From: Planctomycetota bacterium
Lineage (GTDB): Bacteria; Planctomycetota; Phycisphaerae; UBA1845; UTPLA1
NCBI GenBank assembly: GCA_015654675.1
Contig: JAATGM010000017.1
Location: forward strand, 152,973-216,972
Direction of reading: 5' to 3'
DNA: 64,000 nt
This document shows positions 52,319-62,155 of this stretch, one piece after another. Within the stretch, counting starts at the first letter, position 1. Every line of letters starts with the position of its first letter. Below the pieces are notes generated by a model that was not told where the DNA came from, made no database searches, and was given only the letters and a program-made list of their open reading frames with translations. A program made the position numbers and the translations under genes.

Positions 52319-53230
52319 ATGCATGACAGCCGGGCCCTCGCACGACGCGGCTTTACGCTCATCGAACTCCTCGTAGTCATTGCCATCATTGCGACGCTCA
52401 TCGGAATCATGCTCCCCGCCCTGAGCGCCGCTCGCGAACAGGGCCGAGAAACCGCCTGCAAAGCAAACCTCCGCTCCCTCGGCTCCGGCTTCATCGCCTA
52501 CGGAGTCGACAACGACGACTCTTTCTGCAGCGGCGCCTTCGATCCCGAAGTCTCAAATGGCCGCGACGGCCCGGTAGACCAGGTCGGTTGGGTCGCCGAT
52601 CTCGTCAACGGCAATATCGCCTTCCCCGGCAAGCAGCTCTGTCCGTCAAGCTTTGCGAAATACAACCAGAAACTGGGCTCCAACGGCAACACCTACACCC
52701 CAGCGCAGGCCCGCGACCTCGTCCAGCGCGGCTACAACACCAATTACTGTCAATCCTGGTACATGGCTCGCACCGAATGGAACCCGCAATCCGGCAATTA
52801 CAACATGCGTCGAGTGGATGCAACCCTCGGCGCGCTCAATGGCGGTAGTGCCAGCGTTGAGCATTCCCGCATCCCGCTGCTCGCCGACGCCCGCACCGAC
52901 ATCTCCGATCTCGTCCTCGGCGAGCGGGCCGCCAAGTCCATGGGAGACGGCCCCTACGGCGGCCCGTATGGCACTCAATCCTTCCGCGACTTCGGTCCTG
53001 CACACGGTCGCGCCAGCTACATCGCCCGCGACAAAGACACTGACCGCATACGCTGCAACGTGCTGTTCGCCGATGCCCATGTCGCCGCCTACAGCGACAC
53101 CGATCGCGACGGCGAATTCGGTCTCGTCACAACCGTCCGTCCGGCCGAGCAGAAAGATTTCAACTACGAAGTGTTCGACGGCGTCCTGAGTCTGGGGAGG
53201 CGCTCAAAACAGGTCAACATACTCGAGTAA
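52319..53230 (+). CDS. Prepilin-like secreted protein (planctomycete H-X9-DG / DUF1559 style)
   Basis: 303 residues from ATG 52319, with GGAG about 8 bases upstream. A type IV prepilin leader is cut at [16 protein letters not shown] (residues 8 on), followed by the usual helix. The C-terminus has [13 protein letters not shown], the variant of the H-X9-DG processing-associated motif found in planctomycete DUF1559-type proteins. These often occur in tens of copies per planctomycete genome and probably form pilus-like or secretion-linked fibres. It precedes the dockerin protein by 60 bases on the same strand, and a Pho-box-like array lies upstream. Confidence 0.88.
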   Translation: MHDSRALARRGFTLIELLVVIAIIATLIGIMLPALSAAREQGRETACKANLRSLGSGFIAYGVDNDDSFCSGAFDPEVSNGRDGPVDQVGWVADLVNGNIAFPGKQLCPSSFAKYNQKLGSNGNTYTPAQARDLVQRGYNTNYCQSWYMARTEWNPQSGNYNMRRVDATLGALNGGSASVEHSRIPLLADARTDISDLVLGERAAKSMGDGPYGGPYGTQSFRDFGPAHGRASYIARDKDTDRIRCNVLFADAHVAAYSDTDRDGEFGLVTTVRPAEQKDFNYEVFDGVLSLGRRSKQVNILE

Positions 53231-53290
53231 TGCCAGCGCGGGTTGCGCTTAATGGGGCGATTCAACCGCACACGGAGGAGATTCAATCGA

Positions 53291-55459
53291 ATGAAGCGTG
53301 CAGCACTAGTTCTCGTTCTATCCATCGTGGCCTGCGCCACCAGTCCCGCTCGCGCAGTCGTCTTCATCAATAAAGTCTTCGCGAATCCCGCCGGCAGCTT
53401 CGATTCCACTCAGGAGTTCGTCGAGCTGCTCGGTGTGCCCGGAATGAAATTAGACGGGTACGCGATCGCGGTCCTGAACGGCGTCCAGACTAAGTACTAC
53501 CCGCTCGGAAGCATTCCGCCGGTCCCCACTCTCGTCTCGCAGGAATGTGACGAGTTCTTTAGTCTTGACGGACTGACGCTGGGCGCCAACGGGATTCTCC
53601 TGATTGGAATCGGCCAGAACTTCGACTACGAAACGCTCCTCCCCGATTCAAACTTCGCCAATTGGCTGAGCATCTGGAATGGCGTCAATGACGTCAATCC
53701 ACCCAACACGATGGACAATGATGGCGGCCTGACAATCCTCCTCATCCGAAATCGGCCCGGACAGACGCAAGCAGATCCATTCAATCCCGACGGCCTCCGC
53801 TGGGCCAAGGACGCCATGCCCGACGGCGAGTTGACTACGCCGGTGATCGACCCGACGACCAGCCAGCCCGTTGATCAACTGGGAGACGGCAATATCGATC
53901 GAGGAAATCCGGATGGCTACGGCGGCTTCACCATCGACATGAAAGGCGCGCTAACGCTCTCCGACGCCGACGACCTCGAAGTCGTCGACGAAGTGAGCTA
54001 CCAAAGCGATCGCGGTTGGCGATACGACCTCGACAACCGGCGTGTGGACGCGGGATCTTCCAGCGTCTCCCTGCCGGATCGCAAGGTACACACCCTTTAC
54101 GACCCGCAGGGCTTCAACCCGGACTGCCTCGTCCGCGTCGACTATCGCACCAAGGGCCCCGGCTGGCCTACGAGTCAGCCCGGCGTCGGCCAGCTTCCCA
54201 ACGGCAACAATTGGCAGGACACCGCCACCGAACAATGGATCCGTGGTGATAGCGTCGTCGGCGGCATCGGCCCGGGCGGCTCCCCGCTTTGGTTCTTCGA
54301 AAACGCCGCCAACGCTAATCCCAACGCGTTGCAACCCTATCGCACCCAGGTTCCGCTCTGGCTTCACGATGGCGTGGCGCCCGACTACAGCTTCTCACTC
54401 CAAAGCTATTCCATCGCGCCCGGACGCATCAATCAGTTCGCAACGCCCTTCGTCCCAGGCGATACCAACCGCGACGGCCATTGTGACACCGAAGACATTG
54501 CCAAGCTCTCCGCCGTATTCGGTGACGACAACTGGATCTTCAGTAACAGCTACACTGAAGCCACCTATGGTGACCACGGAGATCCCGCGACTCAGACACG
54601 CCCCTGGGATGTCGACGCCACAGGCGACAACGGCATCGAACCGACCGACCTTCAGTGGGCCCTGAACTTCCAGGGCAGCACGAACGGCCAGATTTTTGGC
54701 GTCGCTTACGATAGCACGACACCGTCGGCCTCAGGCGTCCACCTCAATTCCAATGGCGGCGTCGCCTGCGTCGTGACCGCGGTCGCTTCAACTCCGTGCG
54801 GCCGGCCGCTCGGCGCGCTCGCGATCGGCGATCGTGTCGACATAACCGTCTCTGCCCGCGTCATGACCGGCGCCAATCTCACCACCGGCCAGGAGAATGG
54901 CGTCATGCAGTTCGTCCACGACGTCGCCATCGGCACGGCTGGCGTCGCACGGGTCGAATCGGTCCAATCACTTGGCACCTTTTCGAATACCCGCGCTGCT
55001 ATCCAGGTTCCCCAGGGCGTTAACGGCTCCCTCGGCATGAACAGCGTGAATGGCTACACCACCAGTTTCACCCAGGGGCTGTCGGCCGCTGCCCCGATTT
55101 ATCGAATTACTCTTCGCACGATCGGCGCCGGGTCTGCCGGTGTGACGATCCTGCCTGCTTCCATCGCTAAGTTCGCCGCCAGCACGCCCAGAGGACTCAA
55201 AATCGGTCACACCGCGCAAACCGGCAACCCGGCCTCAACCACCTATCCGGCTCCAATCACGCTGGGGGTAACAAGCGCCAGACTCGGCGACATCAACGCC
55301 GACGCATCCGTAAATGCCCTCGACGCCGGATTCCTCGCCGGTGTTTTGACCGGCGCAGACACAACCCCATCTCGCGTCTCCGCCTCCGACCTCAACTGCG
55401 ACGGCGCTCGCAATGGCCTCGACGTGCAGGCCTTTGTCAATCTGCTCCTCGGTCCCTGA
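53291..55459 (+). CDS. Secreted lamin-tail-like protein with dockerin
   Basis: 722 residues from ATG 53291, with GGAGGAG upstream, starting a signal peptide (LVLVLSIVACATSPARA). The N-terminal domain (about residues 24-170: VVFINKVFANPAGSFDSTQE, FVELLGVPG) is lamin-tail-like. An acidic calcium-binding repeat GDTNRDGHCDTEDIAKL lies at about residue 390, and a second dockerin-like block (GDINADASVNALDAGF, then DLNCDGARNGLDVQAFVNLL) ends the protein. The two Asp/Asn-rich loops are typical dockerin or EF-hand-like motifs. A surface or extracellular adhesion/assembly role is inferred. No catalytic domain was recognised. Confidence 0.83.
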   Translation: MKRAALVLVLSIVACATSPARAVVFINKVFANPAGSFDSTQEFVELLGVPGMKLDGYAIAVLNGVQTKYYPLGSIPPVPTLVSQECDEFFSLDGLTLGANGILLIGIGQNFDYETLLPDSNFANWLSIWNGVNDVNPPNTMDNDGGLTILLIRNRPGQTQADPFNPDGLRWAKDAMPDGELTTPVIDPTTSQPVDQLGDGNIDRGNPDGYGGFTIDMKGALTLSDADDLEVVDEVSYQSDRGWRYDLDNRRVDAGSSSVSLPDRKVHTLYDPQGFNPDCLVRVDYRTKGPGWPTSQPGVGQLPNGNNWQDTATEQWIRGDSVVGGIGPGGSPLWFFENAANANPNALQPYRTQVPLWLHDGVAPDYSFSLQSYSIAPGRINQFATPFVPGDTNRDGHCDTEDIAKLSAVFGDDNWIFSNSYTEATYGDHGDPATQTRPWDVDATGDNGIEPTDLQWALNFQGSTNGQIFGVAYDSTTPSASGVHLNSNGGVACVVTAVASTPCGRPLGALAIGDRVDITVSARVMTGANLTTGQENGVMQFVHDVAIGTAGVARVESVQSLGTFSNTRAAIQVPQGVNGSLGMNSVNGYTTSFTQGLSAAAPIYRITLRTIGAGSAGVTILPASIAKFAASTPRGLKIGHTAQTGNPASTTYPAPITLGVTSARLGDINADASVNALDAGFLAGVLTGADTTPSRVSASDLNCDGARNGLDVQAFVNLLLGP

Positions 55460-55477
55460 GGCACTCAAGCGCTGGGA

Positions 55478-55501
55478 CGTGCCGCACCGCGCCGCGGCAC
55501 G
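55478..55501 (+). terminator. Hairpin after the dockerin gene
   Basis: CGTGCCGC and GCGGCACG form an 8-bp perfect stem with an 8-base loop, starting 19 bases after the stop codon. It is followed by a short CTCTTT rather than a run of T. A moderate factor-independent terminator candidate. Confidence 0.5.
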
Positions 55502-55546
55502 CCCCGCGCTCTTTGACGATTCCATTTCTCCGCGTCTAATGGCGGC

Positions 55547-58420
55547 GTGACAGCTCGCCGCCTTCAGTACACCGGTATCGCCCTCGGACTCGCCGTCACC
55601 ACCGTTACCGCCGCCCTCACTCTCACACGCGGCGACTGGCTCGAGCGACTCGCTCTTGACCTGCGATTCAGGTACGCCAATCACATCCGGCCCGACCCGC
55701 GAATTCTCCACGTCGATATCGACGACAGCTCCATCGAACGCATTGGTCGCTGGCCCTGGCATCGCGACCTCGTCGCCGACCTCATTCGCGAAATCGACGC
55801 CTGCGGCGCGCAGTCCATCGCCGTCGACTTGCTTCTCGACAACGAGGAAACTCCGCGCATCCCCGACCTCGACAAGCTCACCCCGACTGAAATCGAAGCC
55901 ATCAACCAGCAAAACATCATCCACCCCGACGATCAGCTCGCTCAGGCCATCCGCCGTAGTGGAAAGGTCGTCCTCAGCACAAGCTTCGAGATGCGCTGGC
56001 CCGGTCAGCCCCTGCCCCCTGGGGAAACGCCGATCGGAAATCTGCTCACCCAGGATTTCTCCGAGGATGAAACCGCCGTCGCCCAAGAACTCGGCTTGCC
56101 CCCACCAGTCATCGCTCAGCAGATGCCCCGGGCCCGCCGCTCCGCTGCCATGCATCTCGCGATCAAAACGCTGCGAAAGGATCCCGCTACCACGCCCGAG
56201 CAATTTGTCGCGTCCGTCCTTCCAAACCTCCCTCCCCGCACCTCCACGCCCGACAGCGAAGTCCTTCTGACCGCCTTCCGAAACCAGCAATCTCGTCTGG
56301 TTCTAGAGGAAAAGAACCCTCGCTTTCCAGAACGGCTCGCCGCGATTCTTCCCGTTGCCGAAGAACCGATCATCGCTCCGCTAGCAACGCTCGGCCAGGC
56401 CTCCGCCGGCATCGGCTATGTCGTCTATCTCAGAGATTCCGACGGCAAACTTCGCGAAATGCCGCTTCTCGCGCAGTACGACGGCCATCTCATCAGCCAG
56501 CTCGGCTTCAATGTCGCCTGCCGAGTTCTCGGCGTCACTCCCGACAACATTCGTCGCACAGACGACGGCTACCTCGAGCTGACCGGCTCCGCGCCGGAGT
56601 TCAATCGCCGCGTTCAGATCAACGACCGAAGTGCCATCGTCATCCCTTGGACTGCGACCGGCCGCCGCTGGCGCGACGGCAAGGATTTCCGCCACATCCC
56701 AGCTTCCGCGCTGCTTTCACTCGCGGTCGATCGCCGTATGCTCGTCGAGAACAATCGCCGCATCGACGCCGCGATGGACGACATCATCAAGGTCGCAAAA
56801 GGCGAGTTCGCGGGCGCTTATGTAGCGCAATACGAAAAGTGGCTCGAACTCACCCGAGAGCAAAATCGCGCACCGACCCCCGCCCGCGCCCGGGAGCTCG
56901 CCGAACTCCGCGCCCAGATCGACGCCGCCCAGACCGAATCCGAGTCCGTCGTCGAAGCCCGCATGGCCGAGATCAAGGGCCTGACCCCGGAGAACGAAAA
57001 AGAAAAAGTCCTGTTCGCGGCAATCCAGACGGCCGAATCGGCCCGTACCGGCGTCATACCTCGCCTTCGCCGCGCCAACGCCGAACTCACAAAGAAGATC
57101 GAGGCCGCCGCCGCCGAACTCTCACTACTCCTCAAGGATAAGTTCGTGTTCATCGGCTACACCGCTACGGCCGAGGGCGACATCGTCCCAACTCCCATCG
57201 ACCCCGTTCTCCCCGGCGTCATCGTTCACGCCACCATCCTAAACGCCTTTCTTCAAAACACTTTCATCCAGCGCCCAAGCATGTTCATTCAGCTCATGCT
57301 CATCGCCGCTCTGGGTCTCAGCGCTACCGTCCTCACCGCCACTCGCGGCCCAATCGTCACGCTCCTGGTGACCCTCGCCATCATGCTCGCTTATGCCGCG
57401 ACAAACGTCTTCGCACTCTTCGAGGGCCTCCGATTCTGGTATCTCCTCGTCGCCCCGCTCGCCGTCTGCCTCGTTCCATGGGCCGCGGTCACGGTCTACC
57501 GCCAGCTCACGGCCGAACGCCAGAAACGCTTCGTCCAGGCCCAGCTCGCCGAATTCACCAGCCCGGCCCTCGCCCGCCGCCTCGCCGAAAACCCCGAGGC
57601 CGCCGCCGCCCTTCAGCGCGTCGAAAATCGCGAAGTCACCTGTTTCTTTTCTGACTTGGCCGGCTTTACAACCATCGCCGAACAGGCCGACTCCACCCGC
57701 GTACAGCAAGTGCTGAACACCTACCTCGATCGCATGTCCGAGGTCCTCTTCAAATACGACGCCTTTCTCAACAAATTCCTCGGCGACGGCATCATGGCCT
57801 TTTACAACCCCAACGTGAATCCGCAGCCCGAGCACGCCCGCCTCGCCTGCGAGGCATCGCTCGATTCCTTCGAAGCCCTCGAAAAATTAAAGGCCGAACA
57901 GGGCCACAATGACGATCTTTACGCGCGCCTCAAAATGCGCATTGGCCTCGCCAGTGGCATCGGCGGCGTCGGGAGATTCGGCTCGCACCGCAAGGCCGAC
58001 TATACCGTCATCGGTGACGTCGCCAACCTCGCAGCCCGGCTCGAGTCAGCCAACAAGGCCTTCGGCTCCCGGCTGCTCGTTAGCGGCAGCACACGCGACA
58101 TCGTCAAAAACCTCTACGACTGGCGCTACCTCGCTGAGCTCCAGGTGAAAGGTAAGAAACAGACCGTCCCCGTCTTCGAACTTCTCTGTCGCGCCGGCCA
58201 GATCTCCGCCGAAGACCGCGAATACAACGAACGTTTCATCACCGGAGTCGAGCTCTACAAGCAGCGCAAATGGGACGAGGCCATCGTCGCCTTCATGCGC
58301 ATCCTCTCGCGCCGCATGGACGACCCCGGCGCGAGCGCGTACATCGATGCCTGCCAGGAAAAGAAGCTTTTCCCCCCCGACGACGACTGGGCCGGCGCTC
58401 TCGAACTAAAAGAGAAGTAA
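55547..58420 (+). CDS. CHASE2-domain class III adenylate/guanylate cyclase
   Basis: 957 residues from GTG 55547. After one N-terminal helix, a CHASE2 sensor domain faces the periplasm (RILHVDIDDSSIERIGRWPW near 55, and the closing KDKFVFIGYTATAEGD near residue 530). Between them is a long helical, coiled-coil-rich insert (about 400-525). Three membrane helices follow (578-650), then the cyclase domain: FFSDLAGFT (Asp metal ligand, about 700), NKFLGDGIMAFYN (second Asp, substrate Lys, about 742) and YTVIGDVANLAARLES (about 820). The catalytic residues look complete. It likely makes cAMP, since the Lys and Thr positions fit adenine; cGMP is not excluded. Confidence 0.9.
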   Translation: MTARRLQYTGIALGLAVTTVTAALTLTRGDWLERLALDLRFRYANHIRPDPRILHVDIDDSSIERIGRWPWHRDLVADLIREIDACGAQSIAVDLLLDNEETPRIPDLDKLTPTEIEAINQQNIIHPDDQLAQAIRRSGKVVLSTSFEMRWPGQPLPPGETPIGNLLTQDFSEDETAVAQELGLPPPVIAQQMPRARRSAAMHLAIKTLRKDPATTPEQFVASVLPNLPPRTSTPDSEVLLTAFRNQQSRLVLEEKNPRFPERLAAILPVAEEPIIAPLATLGQASAGIGYVVYLRDSDGKLREMPLLAQYDGHLISQLGFNVACRVLGVTPDNIRRTDDGYLELTGSAPEFNRRVQINDRSAIVIPWTATGRRWRDGKDFRHIPASALLSLAVDRRMLVENNRRIDAAMDDIIKVAKGEFAGAYVAQYEKWLELTREQNRAPTPARARELAELRAQIDAAQTESESVVEARMAEIKGLTPENEKEKVLFAAIQTAESARTGVIPRLRRANAELTKKIEAAAAELSLLLKDKFVFIGYTATAEGDIVPTPIDPVLPGVIVHATILNAFLQNTFIQRPSMFIQLMLIAALGLSATVLTATRGPIVTLLVTLAIMLAYAATNVFALFEGLRFWYLLVAPLAVCLVPWAAVTVYRQLTAERQKRFVQAQLAEFTSPALARRLAENPEAAAALQRVENREVTCFFSDLAGFTTIAEQADSTRVQQVLNTYLDRMSEVLFKYDAFLNKFLGDGIMAFYNPNVNPQPEHARLACEASLDSFEALEKLKAEQGHNDDLYARLKMRIGLASGIGGVGRFGSHRKADYTVIGDVANLAARLESANKAFGSRLLVSGSTRDIVKNLYDWRYLAELQVKGKKQTVPVFELLCRAGQISAEDREYNERFITGVELYKQRKWDEAIVAFMRILSRRMDDPGASAYIDACQEKKLFPPDDDWAGALELKEK

Positions 58421-58491
58421 TGACCCCGCCCGTTGAGTTCGGGTTTGATCTCAAAGAAGAGCTCTGCTTGCTCGAAATCGGCGAATGCCGA

Positions 58492-59847
58492 CTATCCGAA
58501 TCGCTTCAGCACCAGCGCCGCCGATTGCCCGCCCGAAAGCGCCGTCGCCGTCGAAATCGCCGCCTGCACCCGCAGGTCGCGCGGGTCGCCGCGTACGACG
58601 TTCACGCCGCAGGCCGGATCGACCTCGTTGGTATTCTGCGAAGGCGGCACAATGCCGCGATGAATGGCGAGCGCCGTGATTGCCACATCGATCGCCCCAC
58701 TGCCCGCCCCGTTGTTGCCGAATGCCCCTTTGGTCGCCAGCACCGGCAGCTTGCCGCTATTGGGACCCAGCGCCGCACGCACGCCAGCCGCCTCGGCCGC
58801 GTCGTCGTCGACCGTTCCTACGCCTGCCAGATTCGCCAGCTCGATTCGATCCGCGCCGAGCTGGGCGTCCCGAAGCGCCTTCTCCGCGGCCAGACGAATG
58901 GCTCGTCCATCCGCCTGCGGCTGCGCCCACGATGAAGCATTCTGGCTCGCCCCGAACCCTGAAACTTCAGCATAAATCCGCGCGCCGCGCGCCTTCGCAT
59001 GCTCAAGTTCTTCGAGAATGATCAGCCCGCCACCCTCCGAGATCACCGTTCCCTTGCGAGTTCGGTCGAATGGCCGGCACGCCCTCTCGGGTGTCTCATT
59101 TGAATCAGTGCAGAGCCGGCCCAACAGCGAAGGCCGCATAAGCCCCATCGGGTTCAGCTTGCTCTCCGCCCCGCCGCAGATGCACAGGTCGGCCGCTCCG
59201 CGCTGAATCGTACGAAACGCCTCGCCAATCGCTAAATGCGAGCTCGCCTCGCCGCAGGTAATCGTATTCGACGGCGCCTGGCAGTCATGCACAATCGTCA
59301 CGTGGCACGCCAGCATGTTCGGCAAAAACTTTAGCAGCCAAAGCGGCGTCAGGTTATTCATCCCCTCGCGGCCCCACAGCTTCAAACTGAACTGCCGCGC
59401 CATCTTCACCGCCGGATCATCCACGGCGCTCGCCAGCGCCCCGGCCAGTTCCGTCAGATCGGCGCAGATCAGCCCCGCCCCGATGTTCGCACCCATCCGC
59501 GCCGGGTCGACATTCGGCGAAGTCGCCCCGTCCGCCTCGCCGCGCTCCACGATGCATTTGGTCTTCAAACCGGCGTCTTTGACCGCGAAATAAGCCGCCC
59601 CAACCGCGAGTTCAATGTCCCGCGCCATAACCTTGATGGCCTTGCGATAGCTCTTCGGAACGTAGTCGGCGGCCTTCAATTCCGCGACTTCGCCGCCCAC
59701 CTGCGACGAAAACCGGCTCGGATCAAACGCAGCGATTCGGCGAACGCCGCAGCGCTTCTCAACCAGCGCATCGAACGTCGCCGTGACGCCCAGCCCGACC
59801 GGACTCACCACTCCAAGACCCGTAATGACGACTCTTCGTTTCATCAT
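58492..59847 (-). CDS. Beta-ketoacyl synthase homologue lacking the catalytic triad
   Basis: 451 residues with a full KAS II-like fold pattern: VVITGLGVVSPVGLGVTATF at the start, ADLCICGGAESKLNPMGLM, RKGTVISEGGGLIILEELEH, and the end SAALVLKRF. The active positions are changed. Where FabF has its Cys (ACATGAHNIG), this protein reads TCGEASSHLAIG, with Glu in the Cys position and a Cys two residues earlier. The two His residues are replaced: AHGT becomes LAGVGT (about residue 340) and TGH becomes FGN (about 375). It therefore resembles a chain-length-factor-like or pseudoenzyme partner. No acyl carrier protein or second ketosynthase gene lies in the window. ATG 59847 is chosen over a TTG. Confidence 0.85.
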   Translation of the reverse strand: MMKRRVVITGLGVVSPVGLGVTATFDALVEKRCGVRRIAAFDPSRFSSQVGGEVAELKAADYVPKSYRKAIKVMARDIELAVGAAYFAVKDAGLKTKCIVERGEADGATSPNVDPARMGANIGAGLICADLTELAGALASAVDDPAVKMARQFSLKLWGREGMNNLTPLWLLKFLPNMLACHVTIVHDCQAPSNTITCGEASSHLAIGEAFRTIQRGAADLCICGGAESKLNPMGLMRPSLLGRLCTDSNETPERACRPFDRTRKGTVISEGGGLIILEELEHAKARGARIYAEVSGFGASQNASSWAQPQADGRAIRLAAEKALRDAQLGADRIELANLAGVGTVDDDAAEAAGVRAALGPNSGKLPVLATKGAFGNNGAGSGAIDVAITALAIHRGIVPPSQNTNEVDPACGVNVVRGDPRDLRVQAAISTATALSGGQSAALVLKRFG

Positions 59848-60007
59848 CAATGAAGAACTCGCTCAATCGGCAGCTTCATACGTCCGAAAACTGAGGACCT
59901 TGCATAACCCACGAAATGCTAATCGTCGGTCCGTCCGATGTCGAGTTCCCGGACGGCCCAGCCCACCCACCAGCATCCATATATTAACCCAGCGCGTCAC
60001 CCGACCG

Positions 60008-60487
60008 ATGCACGCATCGATGGTCTGGGATTCGACACATCTACAAACTCGCCAGTTCGTCCGCCGGGCTGCCGAAATCTCCGCCCGGCTGGAATTCCAC
60101 TCCGACCAGTCCGAGCAGATCCGCTTCGCCTTTGCCGACAGCCAGAGCCGGATCATCGTCACCGATGTCAGCGAAGGCGGCGTCGGTCTCCGTACCGAAG
60201 TCTTCCTGCCGCGAAATGCGCGCCTCACCGTGCGCGTACGCAACGAAGAAGCCCCGGACGCCGCCGAACTCGTCATTCAGGCCGTTGTACGACGTTGCCA
60301 GATGATCGATCTCAAGCCGGCCTACCACATCGGCCTCCAATTCCTCGAAACGCCCGCGGCCGACCGCCACGCCTTGCTCAAGCTCGTGCAGGACGCCGGT
60401 GGTCTCGACCCCGAAATCGTAGCCCCGCCCGAACGCCCCGACCCACAGCAGCGGAAGGAACCCGCCGGAGGTTCCCGTGCCCGCTGA
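60008..60487 (+). CDS. PilZ domain protein
   Basis: 159 residues from ATG 60008; there is no clear Shine-Dalgarno. The PilZ c-di-GMP signature is intact: RQFVRR (Arg 15 and Arg 19, the RxxxR part) and DVSEGGVGL (the (D/N)xSxxG part). The rest is a short six-stranded-type barrel (VIQAVVRRCQMIDLKPAYHI, then GLQFLET). Its 3' end overlaps gspE by 11 bases, so c-di-GMP sensing is linked to the secretion ATPase operon. Confidence 0.88.
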   Translation: MHASMVWDSTHLQTRQFVRRAAEISARLEFHSDQSEQIRFAFADSQSRIIVTDVSEGGVGLRTEVFLPRNARLTVRVRNEEAPDAAELVIQAVVRRCQMIDLKPAYHIGLQFLETPAADRHALLKLVQDAGGLDPEIVAPPERPDPQQRKEPAGGSRAR

Positions 60488-62153
60488 ACTGCTAGACGAT
60501 GTCCGCGACCAGCTCCTCACCAGCGGATTCGTCACAAAGGCGCAACTCGACGCCGCCCACGCCCGCATCCAGAAAGAGGGCGGTACCCTCGAAGACACAC
60601 TCGTCAAGATGCGCATCCTCCTCGATTCGCAGGTCGCTGTGCTCCGTGCCCAGCGCATGGGCGTCGTCTACTGCGGACTTGCCGATTTCATCCCGAATCT
60701 GCAAAACGCCGACCTCGTGCCCGAAGAGTTCGCCCGCCGCCATACGATGTATCCCCTCTTCGTGCTCGACAACATTGTCACCCTCGTCATGGCCGACCCC
60801 GGCGACCTCAACGGCATCGACCAGGTCCTCCGCCGCACACGCATGGAGGTCGAGCCCGCGCTCAGCAGCGCCCCCGACATCCTCGCCCTCATCGAGCGTG
60901 CCTACGGCGCCCACAAATATCTCGAAGTCGCCGAAGAATCCGCCGCGGCAGCCGCTGCCGAAATCGCCCTCGAAGCCGTCGGCGACGACGAAGCCCAGCC
61001 AGTCATCAAACTCGTCGAAAACCTGCTCACCGAGGCCGTCCATCAGGGCGCTTCCGACATTCACGTCGAGCCGATGGACAAGCATCTCCGCGTTCGCATT
61101 CGCGTGGACGGTGTGCTCCGCGAGGTGGCCGCGCCCCCGCTCCAGGTCCACCGCGCCATGGTCTCGCGCATCAAGGTTCTCGCCCGCCTCGATATCGCCC
61201 AGACCCGAAAGCCACAGGACGGAGCATTTTCGCACCGCTCGGCCGGACGTGAAATTGTCGTCCGCGTTTCGATCCTCCCCTCAATCTATGGCGAAGCCGC
61301 CGTGCTCCGGCTCCTCCGAAATGAAGCGGAATCAGTCTCGCTTCCCGATCTCGGAATGGATGCCGGCATCCTGTCCCGCTTCCGCACCGAAATCGCCAAG
61401 CCCCACGGCATGATCCTCGTGTCTGGCCCGACCGGCTCCGGAAAATCCACCACCCTCTACGCCGCCCTGAAAGAAGTCGCCACTCCGCAGAAAAATGTCA
61501 TCGCGATCGAAGACCCGGTCGAATACCGACAGCCCGGCGTCCGCCAGATTCAGGTCAATCCCGACGCGCATCTCACTTTCGCCAATGGCCTGCGCAGCAT
61601 CCTCCGCCAGGATCCCGACGTCGTCATGGTCGGCGAAATCCGCGACGCCGAAACAGCCGCCATCGCCGTTCAGGCCGCCCTCACCGGCCACCTCGTATTC
61701 AGCACCGTCCACACGAATGACTCAGTCAGCTCCGTCGTCCGCCTTCGTGACATGGGCGTCGCCGCCTATCTCATCTCGTCGTCGCTGCTCGCCGTGATGG
61801 CCCAGCGCCTCTGTCGCCGCGTCTGCCCCGAGTGCAAAACGCCCGACACGCCGTCCGATCGCCTCATTCACGCCGTCGGCCTCGAGCCCGGAAAGCTCGA
61901 CTTTACACCCATGCGCGGCCGTGGTTGCAGCCGCTGCATTGGAACCGGCTACATCAAGCGAATCGGCATTTACGAACTTTTCCACATGACGGACGAGCTG
62001 GCGGAAATGGTCGTCCGGGGCGAATCCACCGAGGCGATTCGCGACCGCGCGCAGTCGCAGGGCATGCAGACCCTTCGTGATGATGGCATCCGCAAGATTC
62101 GCGAAGGCACTACCACCTTCGAGGAAGTCGCCCGCGTCGCAGGAACCGGCTGA
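60477..62153 (+). CDS. gspE: Type II secretion / type IV pilus assembly ATPase (GspE/PilB family)
   Basis: 558 residues from GTG 60477, with a perfect GGAGG 6 bases upstream. The N-terminal T2SSE_N-type domain (about residues 1-140) is followed by GASDIHVEPMDKHLRVRIRV, Walker A GPTGSGKSTTLYAAL (about 318-332), Asp box EDPVEYRQPG, Walker B VVMVGEIRDAETA, and a Cys-rich zinc element CRRVCPECKTPD with GRGCSRCIGTGYI. It hydrolyses ATP to extend a pseudopilus or pilus. Next is gspF, 2 bases later. Confidence 0.94.
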   Translation: MPAELLDDVRDQLLTSGFVTKAQLDAAHARIQKEGGTLEDTLVKMRILLDSQVAVLRAQRMGVVYCGLADFIPNLQNADLVPEEFARRHTMYPLFVLDNIVTLVMADPGDLNGIDQVLRRTRMEVEPALSSAPDILALIERAYGAHKYLEVAEESAAAAAAEIALEAVGDDEAQPVIKLVENLLTEAVHQGASDIHVEPMDKHLRVRIRVDGVLREVAAPPLQVHRAMVSRIKVLARLDIAQTRKPQDGAFSHRSAGREIVVRVSILPSIYGEAAVLRLLRNEAESVSLPDLGMDAGILSRFRTEIAKPHGMILVSGPTGSGKSTTLYAALKEVATPQKNVIAIEDPVEYRQPGVRQIQVNPDAHLTFANGLRSILRQDPDVVMVGEIRDAETAAIAVQAALTGHLVFSTVHTNDSVSSVVRLRDMGVAAYLISSSLLAVMAQRLCRRVCPECKTPDTPSDRLIHAVGLEPGKLDFTPMRGRGCSRCIGTGYIKRIGIYELFHMTDELAEMVVRGESTEAIRDRAQSQGMQTLRDDGIRKIREGTTTFEEVARVAGTG

Positions 62154-62155
62154 TC

